22,122 nt of DNA from Gammaproteobacteria bacterium (GTDB lineage Bacteria; Pseudomonadota; Gammaproteobacteria; UBA6429), in NCBI GenBank assembly GCA_003232015.1, contig QIKU01000227.1, positions 1 to 22,122 on the forward strand, read 5' to 3'. Shown one piece after another: positions 1 to 6,689 of this stretch. A program made the translations under genes and the position numbers. Position 1 is the first letter of the stretch. Each line of letters begins with the position of its first letter. The notes under the pieces were generated by a model. The model was not told the origin of the DNA. It saw only the letters and a list, made by a program, of their open reading frames with translations, and did not search any database.

Positions 1-440
1 TCATCATCAGGCATTACGCCAATCTCTTTACGAAGCTTGCTCGCGACCTGCTGAATATAAGCATAATCTGTTGTCGGATTTTTAAGCGTGGCTGGCTGGA
101 CTAAAAGATCATAAGGTAAATATGGAACTAACTCAGAAAGCATGCGACCCATATCTTTTGCGCGGGCTATATGCGCCTCGGTGGTTTTAGTATTACCACG
201 TTTTCTAAAAGCAATAACTGGTTCGGTTGGGTCATCAACTTTCAGCGTGAGCTGATCCAGCTTTAGATCCAGTGTTAAAGCCAGCTTTAGTAACTTATCG
301 GGACGAGGTAGGCTTTTTCCCGAAAACCACTTGGAAACCGCCTCTCTGGAAACCCCCAGATTCTGGGAGATTTTAGCGGGAGATAAACCGGCCTTTTCCA
401 TGGCTGTGGTGATATTCTCTATATTCAATACTTTATCCAT
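1..440 (-). CDS. XRE-family HTH regulator, probable N-terminus of an HTH-ImmA/IrrE protein (partial at left edge)
   Basis: The minus-strand reading frame starts at an ATG (438-440) and stays open to the window edge, giving 146 codons. Residues 10-55 form a Cro/C1-type helix-turn-helix (LSPAKISQNLGVSREAVSKW, then a GKSLPRPDKLLKLA segment). The later stretch DYAYIQQVASKLRKEIGV resembles the linker of regulators that continue into an ImmA/IrrE (DUF955) zinc peptidase; that domain would lie outside the window and is inferred. Such proteins act as DNA-binding repressors, sometimes antitoxins or stress regulators. The gene lies 50 bp after the 866-aa gene on the same strand but has its own promoter. 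No Shine-Dalgarno sequence precedes the ATG. HTH call firm; peptidase part uncertain. Confidence 0.75.
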   Translation of the reverse strand, partial: MDKVLNIENITTAMEKAGLSPAKISQNLGVSREAVSKWFSGKSLPRPDKLLKLALTLDLKLDQLTLKVDDPTEPVIAFRKRGNTKTTEAHIARAKDMGRMLSELVPYLPYDLLVQPATLKNPTTDYAYIQQVASKLRKEIGVMPDD

Positions 441-449
441 TGGGCGCGA

Positions 450-480
450 ATTCTATCAAGAAGTCAACTTTTGTCAACTT
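450..480 (-). promoter_or_regulatory. Promoter with two direct repeats; predicts a leaderless mRNA
   Basis: On the minus strand a perfect -35 TTGACA (472-477) is followed after 16 bp by TAGAAT (450-455). Transcription should begin near 443, only about three bases before the ATG at 440, so the message may be leaderless, which fits the lack of a ribosome binding site. Two copies of AAGTTGAC 10 bp apart (463-470 and 473-480) overlap the -35 region, a plausible autoregulatory operator. Confidence 0.55.
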
Positions 481-490
481 TAATTATAGA

Positions 491-3091
491 CTAATCCTCC
501 AAATTTGCATCATTTTCCCTAGCATGTCGTAGCACAACTTGTTCTGCTTCTTGATTATAGGACTTAGCCACATCTCTCAACGTAGCAGCAAATCTAGCAA
601 AACCAGCGTCTTCTAGTGCACTTGCCTTTTCATTCCATTGCTCGGCTAACTCTCGTTCAGGCTTGCCAGTTGGGTCAACCCAATGTGTTCCTCTTGAATT
701 GTAAACTTCTGTTCTAAATCCACTTCGCAAATCCTCAGCGTCTCTTTCATTAAGAGCTCGAGCAACCACCTGATTAATCCAAAGGCCTTCAGAGTCTTCT
801 GGTGAATAAAATAGCACTTCTCCAACCTTAATCATGGCGACTTCATAACGGCCTGATTCTGTGCTTTCAGCTTTTACCGTCGATAACCAGTTTTTAAAGT
901 CACTATCAGAGAAAGAACCATTATCAAGCAACCCAGGCGGACGTCTCCATTCATGCAGCAAATGCCATGCATTTGCTGCTATTGCCTTTTTCTTTTCATC
1001 AATCGGGCCTTCAGGCTTTGCTTCATTTTTTGAGCGATAAATTAATTGTATTAACTCACAGAAAAATAAAGGTTCTGTAGCCAATCTTTTTTCTAAATAT
1101 TTCGGTTCTGCACCGCTATGACGATCGAGCAAACGTAAATAAGCCCATTCGACATTGAATAGGTCCTCAGGAGAAACCTCAGAATTATTCTGCAAAAACT
1201 GAATAAGTTCGATAATATGATACGAATCTAATGTGCTTGTTTCCTTAGCTGAAACGGCATCTAAAAGAGCTTTAACAACTAAATCTATGTCAACATCGAT
1301 CTTTTCATTTAGTTGAAAATAGAGAGAACCAATGGCAGGCTGTGGTCGAGAAACCGAAAGCAACTTTTCTATGGCTGTTGTTAAATCACTCTCAGATTGA
1401 TAAGGGTTTACTGTAACTTTTTTCCAGTAATCATCTTCAGATTTCCCAAGCCAGGTTTTGGCATAATTCCAGGTTTCTTTCTCAAATGGTAATAACACTA
1501 ACATTTGGCATTGTTGCTTCTTAGTCCATTCACTACGATTCAATTCATTAACCCATGCCCATCCAAATTTCAGATAGCGAGCCCAAACATAACTGCCTAT
1601 AAACTGCTTCTCATTATGTCTTTCAGTGTCGAGATATTCTGGTAACAAGCTACTGTCTATCTCTTCGTTTGCAACATTACCCAAAGCATATCCAACTTGA
1701 TTTGGTGCTTCAATAATATCTAAAAAATCCAGAACACCCTGTAACCCTTTAAGATTCATTAAATCCTTAATGGCACACTGGCGCTTTAACTCAAGTTTTT
1801 TAGCTTCTTCTTTCCAATCACCATTTTCTTCATACAAATCAAAATCTCTACTAGAAAATAATCTTTTATAAATTCCTTCTGGTGATTTTGGAGCTAATGC
1901 ATTGGCTGCATTGTCAATTTCAGTAATGACATCTTCATCCAATGCCCACTTGGCATCTGCATATCGACGATGTTTGTCTATAAAGCTAATAAGATTCGTC
2001 CATATTGGCAAACGTTGTTCCTCTGGTAGCTCAACTATATCACCAGAAGAAACATGTGCTAAAAGAGCATCAAAGGAAGGCTTTGGCAAATTATCCAGAT
2101 TACTTACTAGTTCTTTAAGTCTATCTATATCCTTACTGGCCATATCAACAGCCATTTCAGCATATGCCGTTATCTGTTCCCAATACTCATCATTAGTTAC
2201 CTTATGCTCCCAATTATCAGGAAATATGTTTCGGTAAGTTGGCTTGTGTGAACCAGTAGAAGTTTGATGTTGATTGGGTAATAATTTAATCACTGTCTGC
2301 CAGGCAATATCTGGAAAATCTAGTTGAACCGCTTTCAAAGCACTAATACGTTTATTAACAGACGCTAGTGTTTGAGGTAACCAAGGTAAAAATATTGTCG
2401 ATAAAGAATTTGATGGCCTATTTGACCAAGTCCCTCCAGGGTCATGTGTAGCAAGGTCAGCGAGTATTACCGCAACGCGAGATAGATATTCCTCTGACCA
2501 TGCAAGGCTTTCTAAAGCCCAAAGCATCCCAGTAATATATATTCCACCAGTAATGCTATTACCTTCCTGCTTAAAAACTGAATCAAAAGGGCAAGGTGAT
2601 GCAACTAGTCCATTTTCAATTGCACGTAAAAACTCCCCTGGTGATGCTTCGGATAATAATGGTAGCAAGTCATTCAGCCCCGCCCATATCTGCCAATCGG
2701 TTGTATCAAGTATTTCACGAACCGCTAGAGAAGCTGTTTGCTCAGCTTTAAACTGAGAGCAATTTTTCAACCTATTATTGTAGCAGCCTAATAAAGCTAA
2801 AGTTTCAGCAATCCCTTTTCTTAAGGTAGATGAATGTTTTAGATTCTTACCATGAATACTAGCCGCATATCGCTCATCAATTGGCATTTCAAATTGCGGA
2901 TCAAGTTCAGTCAGTATCTTGACAGAAAATTGCTTTATATGATCTAAATGTGTATCGAATATTCTTGGAGCTAATTCATTCCACAAAGTTCTTCGTTTAC
3001 GAACTTTCCAAACCCCATTAACTAATTGCAAAGGACTATTTTCTTCTTGCCGAATATCCCTTAAACCATGTATCCAGGAATCATAATTCAT
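491..3091 (-). CDS. Large uncharacterised protein, second gene of a candidate defence operon
   Basis: 866 residues, soluble, no signal peptide or membrane segment, and rich in Leu, Trp, Glu and Asn with a predominantly helical look, as in helical-repeat scaffolds. I see no Walker A motif (the only GKS, in WLGKSEDDYW, lacks the loop pattern), no helicase motifs and no zinc cluster. Motif-like stretches include ERYAASIHGKNLKHSSTLRK (about 72-91), SHDPGG-like LATHDPGGTW (about 212-221) and LLPNQHQTSTGSHKP (about 270-284). The start is supported by AAGGAG eight bases upstream of the ATG. The first codons overlap the last codons of the nuclease-like gene by 11 bp in another frame, so the two are translationally coupled. 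Function unknown; a partner or target-sensing subunit of the upstream nuclease is my inference. Confidence 0.7.
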   Translation of the reverse strand: MNYDSWIHGLRDIRQEENSPLQLVNGVWKVRKRRTLWNELAPRIFDTHLDHIKQFSVKILTELDPQFEMPIDERYAASIHGKNLKHSSTLRKGIAETLALLGCYNNRLKNCSQFKAEQTASLAVREILDTTDWQIWAGLNDLLPLLSEASPGEFLRAIENGLVASPCPFDSVFKQEGNSITGGIYITGMLWALESLAWSEEYLSRVAVILADLATHDPGGTWSNRPSNSLSTIFLPWLPQTLASVNKRISALKAVQLDFPDIAWQTVIKLLPNQHQTSTGSHKPTYRNIFPDNWEHKVTNDEYWEQITAYAEMAVDMASKDIDRLKELVSNLDNLPKPSFDALLAHVSSGDIVELPEEQRLPIWTNLISFIDKHRRYADAKWALDEDVITEIDNAANALAPKSPEGIYKRLFSSRDFDLYEENGDWKEEAKKLELKRQCAIKDLMNLKGLQGVLDFLDIIEAPNQVGYALGNVANEEIDSSLLPEYLDTERHNEKQFIGSYVWARYLKFGWAWVNELNRSEWTKKQQCQMLVLLPFEKETWNYAKTWLGKSEDDYWKKVTVNPYQSESDLTTAIEKLLSVSRPQPAIGSLYFQLNEKIDVDIDLVVKALLDAVSAKETSTLDSYHIIELIQFLQNNSEVSPEDLFNVEWAYLRLLDRHSGAEPKYLEKRLATEPLFFCELIQLIYRSKNEAKPEGPIDEKKKAIAANAWHLLHEWRRPPGLLDNGSFSDSDFKNWLSTVKAESTESGRYEVAMIKVGEVLFYSPEDSEGLWINQVVARALNERDAEDLRSGFRTEVYNSRGTHWVDPTGKPERELAEQWNEKASALEDAGFARFAATLRDVAKSYNQEAEQVVLRHARENDANLED

Positions 3092-4046
3092 TAATCAGAC
3101 TCCTTATTGCATCAATGTCTGATTGGTTATTTTCATCCCATGAACCAATTATCGTAGCCAGTGTTAGAGATTCTACTTTTTTGTGTTTATTCAGATCTAT
3201 TGTTGGCTCAGGTTTGTCAGGTACAGCAAATTCTGACGGAATAGTACCAGCGACTTTCTCCTTGAAAGCATCTTTAATATCATCCGGTAATTTATCAACT
3301 GTTATTGTTCCTGCAGATTGATTCCATGCTTGCACAACATCAACAATACGAGAAAAAGCCCATTCCGGCTGGTCAGAGTTGAATTGTGAAATGTGTGAAT
3401 GCAAAAGAGATAATACAACACCAAGCTCGATTCCTAAATCATAACCAATCAGGTGAAAGTGGTTTAAAAAAGTGTAAAGCTCATCATCTGGAACATCTAC
3501 ACCACCATTAGCTATTTTTAAATGATATCTGATAACACCAAGTTTTTCAGCCGATTTAGATGGGCTAAATTTTACAGCGGTGACCTTATTATAGAATTCT
3601 CGTGCATTTTTTGTATGTCTAGCCTGATTTAAAATCCATGAAATGTTTTTAAAATTAACTTCATTGAGAGGGCCGGTTATAAGTGCTATTCGATCCCTGT
3701 CTTTATTAAAAACAGAGGGGTTATTATAATCATTCCATGCTGCTTGCATCACTTCGGTTAACACTGAACTACTTTGAATAAAATTTATCGCATGTTTTAC
3801 CTGACAAAGTAACTTTACCTTCTCTCCTGTATCCTGGTTTTGAACAAAGACTATTAAGTCATCGGTATCATAACCATCAATCTTACCTTGTAGTTTGATC
3901 TCAACAATGGGCCAGCAAGGTAATATTGGAGCATACCCCCCAGTTAACATTAAAGTAACAAATGAAGCCTGTATGTGCGCTTCAAAATGAGCACCACCAC
4001 TGCCAGTAGCAAAAGGACTACTGAGATTCTTCTTTTTATTACTCAT
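3081..4046 (-). CDS. PD-(D/E)xK nuclease-like protein (Mrr/DUF4297-like), candidate defence effector
   Basis: About 321 residues from the ATG at 4044-4046 (MSNKKKNLSSP); an ATG at 4064 would add six residues. I prefer 4046 because it overlaps the stop of the upstream gene (ATGAGTAA). The N-terminal third shows a restriction-endonuclease-like pattern: GSGGAHFEAHIQASF, then KIDGYDTDDLIVFV with clustered acidic residues, then LLCQVKHA, where Q-x-K matches the catalytic (D/E/Q)xK of Mrr and Cap4/DUF4297 nucleases. That fold is known for dsDNA cleavage in anti-phage systems. The remainder is mixed alpha/beta with no P-loop. It sits between a truncated gene and the 866-aa gene in one operon. Nuclease fold probable, exact family not certain. 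Confidence 0.65.
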   Translation of the reverse strand: MSNKKKNLSSPFATGSGGAHFEAHIQASFVTLMLTGGYAPILPCWPIVEIKLQGKIDGYDTDDLIVFVQNQDTGEKVKLLCQVKHAINFIQSSSVLTEVMQAAWNDYNNPSVFNKDRDRIALITGPLNEVNFKNISWILNQARHTKNAREFYNKVTAVKFSPSKSAEKLGVIRYHLKIANGGVDVPDDELYTFLNHFHLIGYDLGIELGVVLSLLHSHISQFNSDQPEWAFSRIVDVVQAWNQSAGTITVDKLPDDIKDAFKEKVAGTIPSEFAVPDKPEPTIDLNKHKKVESLTLATIIGSWDENNQSDIDAIRSLINEL

Positions 4047-4383
4047 GGGTGTACCCAAGCTCATGCAATAATACGACTATAGACTGTACCGAAAATTCTG
4101 CATCTGTTTCATTGATATACCGAAGCGATTTATTTTCCTGTTCAGAATGTTTTGTTCGGCTATGTAATTTTGCCAATGTATCTGCACAGTTTGCTGCAAT
4201 ATATTTTTTTGCCTTCTCTCGCAATGCTGAAACCAGTTGACCTAAATCCCTGCTTTTATCAATATATCCATTTTCAAGTAAATAACTATTTATGATCGCA
4301 CTTGCCGCTTCTCGTGAGCGGTCAACAATGGAATCAGAGCCAGCCTTATGAATATCATCAGCCAGGCATTCTATTTTATCTTT
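4039..4383 (-). pseudogene. 3' remnant of an unknown gene, 5' end removed at the ISL3 element
   Basis: An open minus-strand frame runs from the IS boundary (4383) to TAA (4039-4041), about 114 native codons. It continues a few codons into the IS end before a stop. The remnant reads KIECLADDIHKAGSDSIVDR, SREAASAIISNYLL, TLAKLHSRTKHSEQENKSLR, then DAEFSVQSIVVLLHELGYTHE in shorter pieces, a helical C-terminus ending normally. The late histidine/arginine segment followed by a DAE-x-SVQ helix vaguely recalls Abi_C/HEPN-like abortive-infection proteins; this is a weak impression. Its stop overlaps the start of the nuclease-like gene, so it was the first gene of that operon. It could restart at a TTG (4222-4224) to make a 61-residue piece, but loss of function is more likely. 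Confidence 0.6.
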
Positions 4384-4409
4384 GGCTCTTCCCCAAATCG
4401 AGTGGGTAG
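4384..4409 (+). repeat. ISL3 left terminal inverted repeat
   Basis: 26 bp beginning GGCTCTTCCCCAAATCGAG. It matches the inverted right end at 23 of 26 positions. Confidence 0.9.
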
Positions 4410-4424
4410 CTTATCCTATGTTGC

Positions 4425-5657
4425 ATGAGAGACAAAGACTTATACGCTCAGATTCTGGGTATCAAGAGACCCTGGCAGGTATCAGAAGTTGACCTGAACG
4501 TGCAGAAGGGTGAAGTAACTGTGCGAGTAGAACAGAAGGATGGCGTGAGATCATGCTGCCCCAGCTGCGGAAAAGAATCACCGGGATATGATGCGCGTAC
4601 ACGCCGGTGGCGGCATCTTGATACGTGCCAGTATAAAACGATATTGGTAGCCGATGTTCCACGAGTAAAGTGCGAAGAGCATGGCGTGGTTACCGTATCA
4701 GTCCCATGGGCTGAACCGGGTTCGGGGTTTACGGCGATGTTTGAAGCATTGGTGATTGACTGGTTGAAAGAGGCCTCCACGCTGGGCGTCTCTCGCTTGA
4801 TGAATCTAAGCTGGAACGCGATTGACGGGATTATGCAACGAGCGGTTGAGCGAGGACTGTCGCGTAGGGAAGAAATGCATATGACACAGATAGGCGTTGA
4901 TGAGACTGCTTTCAGGAAGCGTCATGATTATGTAACGATTGTATCCGACCAGGAGGCTGGCACGGTTTTGCACGTAGGCGATGATCGCAAGAAGCAGGGG
5001 CTTAAAGATTGGTATGGCAGTCTGAATAAAGCACAGCGTGGTGCAATAGAAAGCATATCCATGGACATGTGGCCGGCCTTTATTAATGCCACACTGGAAA
5101 GCATTCCGGATGCAGAAAATAAGATTGCCTTCGATAAGTTTCATGTTGCCAAGTACCTTGGTGAAGCGGTTGATAAGGTACGTCGTCAGGAACACAAAAT
5201 GTTGATGAGTGATGGCTATGACGACCTGAAAGGCAGCAAATATGATTGGCTCTACAACCCTGAGAACATGACACGCAAACACAAGATACGATTTAAGATG
5301 TTGCGAGAAAGTACGCTAAAAACAGCTCGCGCCTGGGCTATCAAAGAGATGGCGATGTCACTCTGGCACTATGTCAGTAAAACCTGGGCACGAAAAAGAT
5401 GGGAGCAATGGCTAGCCTGGGCAGTACGAAGTCGCCTTAAGCCGATCAGGAAAGTTGCCAAAATTATCAAGGAGCATCTGTGGGGAATATTGAACGCGAT
5501 CATCCTGAAGGTAAGCAATGGACCTGCGGAAGGCCTCAACAGCCGAATAAAAACCATCAAGGTTCGCAGCAGAGGTTTCCGTAACAAGAAACGATTTGCC
5601 AATGCTATTTACTTTCACCTTGGTGGGCTTGATCTCTATCCTGAGGGCGTAAGATGA
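4425..5657 (+). CDS. ISL3-family transposase (DDE)
   Basis: 410 residues, the usual length for ISL3. The N-terminal zinc-ribbon has C44, C45, C48, C68 and C83 (SCCPSCGKES and VKCEEHG). A helix-turn-helix segment follows (STLGVSRLMNLSWNAIDGIM), then the DDE catalytic domain with D159 (QIGVDETAF), D214 (SMDMWPAF) and E369 (NGPAEGLNSRIKTIK). It performs cut-and-paste transposition of its own element. The ATG at 4425 lies 15 bp inside the left repeat, and the stop codon TGA (5655-5657) lies just before the right repeat. The frame is intact, so the element may be active. It runs opposite to the operon it disrupts. Confidence 0.95.
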   Translation: MRDKDLYAQILGIKRPWQVSEVDLNVQKGEVTVRVEQKDGVRSCCPSCGKESPGYDARTRRWRHLDTCQYKTILVADVPRVKCEEHGVVTVSVPWAEPGSGFTAMFEALVIDWLKEASTLGVSRLMNLSWNAIDGIMQRAVERGLSRREEMHMTQIGVDETAFRKRHDYVTIVSDQEAGTVLHVGDDRKKQGLKDWYGSLNKAQRGAIESISMDMWPAFINATLESIPDAENKIAFDKFHVAKYLGEAVDKVRRQEHKMLMSDGYDDLKGSKYDWLYNPENMTRKHKIRFKMLRESTLKTARAWAIKEMAMSLWHYVSKTWARKRWEQWLAWAVRSRLKPIRKVAKIIKEHLWGILNAIILKVSNGPAEGLNSRIKTIKVRSRGFRNKKRFANAIYFHLGGLDLYPEGVR

Positions 5658-5660
5658 AAT

Positions 5661-5686
5661 CTACCCACCCGATCAGGGGAAGAGCC
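5661..5686 (-). repeat. ISL3 right terminal inverted repeat
   Basis: 26 bp ending in GGGGAAGAGCC on the plus strand, the partner of the left repeat at 4384-4409. Mismatches lie in the middle. Confidence 0.9.
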
Positions 5687-5726
5687 AAAAAAAGAGGACA
5701 AACTATGCGTACAAACAACCATCGTC

Positions 5727-5741
5727 TGTCCGAAACGGACA
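5727..5741. terminator. Small perfect hairpin downstream of the tRNA gene
   Basis: TGTCCG-AAA-CGGACA, a six-base-pair stem with a three-base loop, 42 bp beyond the tRNA 3' end on its strand. There is no U-tract, so termination is only a guess. The 96 bp between the IS and the tRNA hold nothing else I recognise. Confidence 0.3.
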
Positions 5742-5782
5742 TTCTATAGTTTCATACACAGTCTGCGCACAAAACAATAATT

Positions 5783-6140
5783 TGGTGGGCCTACTTGGAC
5801 TCGAACCAAGGACCAAGGGATTCACGTTATCCTGATATTTCTATCACGCATGGACTATATCATCACCCACAATGCCAAAATGTAAATTTAGCATTGCCAG
5901 GGTGCGGGACGCTTAAACCTGTTATTAAGAACAATTTGGTTTTTACAAACCAGTTCTCAGGTAGTCTCTGCACCTTCCGAAGGTTTACCTCCGGCTTGGC
6001 TCAGGATTGCCATCAGCCAACCAGGTGTTCTTTGATTGCTGTTAAGGTTTCCCTGAATTCATCCCGTTCATCTTATGGTTTTCACCATAAGCGCACCATT
6101 TTGATGAGTCCCCTGCTCTAACCAACTGAGCTATAGGCCC
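5783..6140 (-). tRNA. ileX: tRNA-Ile2 (CAU anticodon, lysidine type), interrupted by a group I intron
   Basis: Exon 1 (6104-6140, 37 nt) begins GGGCCTATAGCTCAGTTGG and ends GGGGACTCAT; exon 2 (5783-5822, 40 nt) begins AATCCCTTGGTC and ends AAGTAGGCCCACCA. Joined they give a 77-nt cloverleaf: acceptor GGGCCTA/TAGGCCC, D stem GCTC/GAGC, anticodon stem GGGGA/TCCCT, loop CTCATAA, T stem CTTGG/CCAAG, discriminator A and encoded CCA. A CAU anticodon in this body, close to E. coli ileX (CTCATAATC, then TTGGTC), marks the isoleucine tRNA whose C34 is changed to lysidine by TilS to read AUA, not a methionine tRNA. The intron sits between anticodon base 36 and base 37. The gene needs splicing to work. 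Confidence 0.93.
5823..6103 (-). ncRNA. Group I self-splicing intron (IC3-like) in the anticodon loop of tRNA-Ile2, 281 nt
   Basis: The 5' exon ends in U and the intron ends in G, as group I splicing requires. Read on the minus strand: the guide GUG near the 5' end pairs with exon CAU, including the U-G wobble; P2 is CTTATGG/CCATAAG (6072-6091). The P element is AATTCAGGGAAACCTTAA (6042-6060), the Q element GGCAATCCTGAGCCAAGCC (5993-6011), the R element GGTGCAGAGACTACC (5960-5978) and the S element GATATAGTCC (5852-5861). P7 forms from GACTA and TAGTC and carries the guanosine site. The site and the GUG-plus-P2 layout match the well-known Azoarcus tRNA-Ile(CAU) intron. No endonuclease gene lies inside. 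Confidence 0.92.
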
Positions 6141-6222
6141 TTTAAAAGGGAATGTGTATTTTATCAAGATTTTAGAACGAATGCATAAGTCTTTTAAAAA
6201 ATTGTGATTTTACCACCAAAAG

Positions 6223-6244
6223 GATTATGATTAACGTCATAATC
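6223..6244. promoter_or_regulatory. Perfect 8-bp palindrome just upstream of the HNH gene's ribosome binding site
   Basis: GATTATGA-TTAACG-TCATAATC, eight base pairs with a six-base spacer, ending four bases before AAGGAG (6248-6253). It could be a repressor operator or an RNA hairpin affecting translation of the HNH gene. No matching site is seen elsewhere in the window. Confidence 0.45.
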
Positions 6245-6260
6245 TATAAGGAGCGATAAA

Positions 6261-6623
6261 TTGAAATGCATTGAATGTGGGAATAAACTATCCGGTAAGC
6301 AGTCAAAGTATTGTTCTAGAAAATGCAAAAATACATACAACAATATTAACTACCAATCATACCAGTCACAACAAAAAAGAGGCCGGGAACGCAAACTTAA
6401 ACTTATTGATATTAAAGGTAAGTGTTGTGAATTGTGTCAGTACGATAAAAATTATGCGGCATTGGAATTTCATCATAGCGATCCTTCTCAAAAATCATTC
6501 CAACTCGATCTTCGCTCTTTATCAAACAGAAAATGGGAAGAGGTGTTAAAGGAAGCCGTTAAATGCCGACTACTCTGCTCAAATTGCCATGCAGAACTGC
6601 ATAATCCGAAATGTGAGATGTGA
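6261..6623 (+). CDS. Small HNH endonuclease-like protein with zinc-binding cysteines, next to the tRNA intron
   Basis: 120 residues. An N-terminal zinc finger has C3, C6, C18 and C22 (KCIECG and KYCSRKC). The HNH nuclease follows: C56/C59 (KCCELCQ), the H71-H72 pair (LEFHHSDP), and C106, N108, C109, H110 and H114 (LLCSNCHAELH). HNH enzymes cut DNA with a single metal ion, and small free-standing ones are often homing or group-I-associated nucleases. The start is TTG at 6261, chosen for AAGGAG seven bases upstream; no in-frame ATG fits better. It is divergent from, and 120 bp away from, the intron-bearing tRNA gene, so a role in spreading the intron is an inference. The C-terminus lies in a 7-bp tandem repeat that also forms the stop codon. 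Confidence 0.85.
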   Translation: MKCIECGNKLSGKQSKYCSRKCKNTYNNINYQSYQSQQKRGRERKLKLIDIKGKCCELCQYDKNYAALEFHHSDPSQKSFQLDLRSLSNRKWEEVLKEAVKCRLLCSNCHAELHNPKCEM

Positions 6624-6634
6624 GATGTGAGATG
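6611..6634 (+). repeat. 7-bp tandem repeat across the HNH stop codon
   Basis: ATGTGAG three times (6611-6631) plus a partial fourth unit. The stop codon TGA (6621-6623) lies in the second unit. Confidence 0.8.
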
Positions 6635-6640
6635 GTGTGA

Positions 6641-6679
6641 CATAAAAAAGGTGCAACCTTTACGCGCACCTTTTTTATG
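6641..6679. terminator. Bidirectional intrinsic terminator between the HNH gene and rpoD
   Basis: A perfect 14-bp stem, CATAAAAAAGGTGC (6641-6654) with GCACCTTTTTTATG (6666-6679), around an 11-base loop. Both strands carry the U-tract, so it ends the HNH transcript and the rpsU-rpoD operon, whose last stop codon is at 6690. Confidence 0.88.
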
Positions 6680-6689
6680 ATTTATACTA

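Larger units (their letters stand above)
4384..5686 (+). mobile_element. ISL3-family insertion sequence, complete, 1303 bp
   Basis: Imperfect terminal inverted repeats of 26 bp bound one transposase gene. The left end (4384-4409) starts GGCTCTTCCCC and the right end (5661-5686), read on the minus strand, starts GGCTCTTCCCC; they agree at 23 of 26 positions. The length and single long transposase gene are normal for ISL3. ISL3 elements usually make 8-bp target duplications, but the flanks here are TTATCTTT on the left and AAAAAAAG on the right, so no duplication is present. A deletion next to the element or recombination between two copies is the likely cause. Confidence 0.9.

Noticed and set aside
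491..4046. Lamassu or Avs (STAND) defence system
   Set aside because: No SMC-type or STAND NTPase with a Walker A motif is present in either protein.
5795..6121. A 108-codon plus-strand open frame
   Set aside because: It lies antisense across the tRNA exons and group I intron; the RNA features explain the sequence fully.
5783..6140. Methionine tRNA because of the CAU anticodon
   Set aside because: The body matches the lysidine-type tRNA-Ile2 (CTCATAATC and TTGGTC context, acceptor GGGCCTA), not elongator or initiator tRNA-Met.
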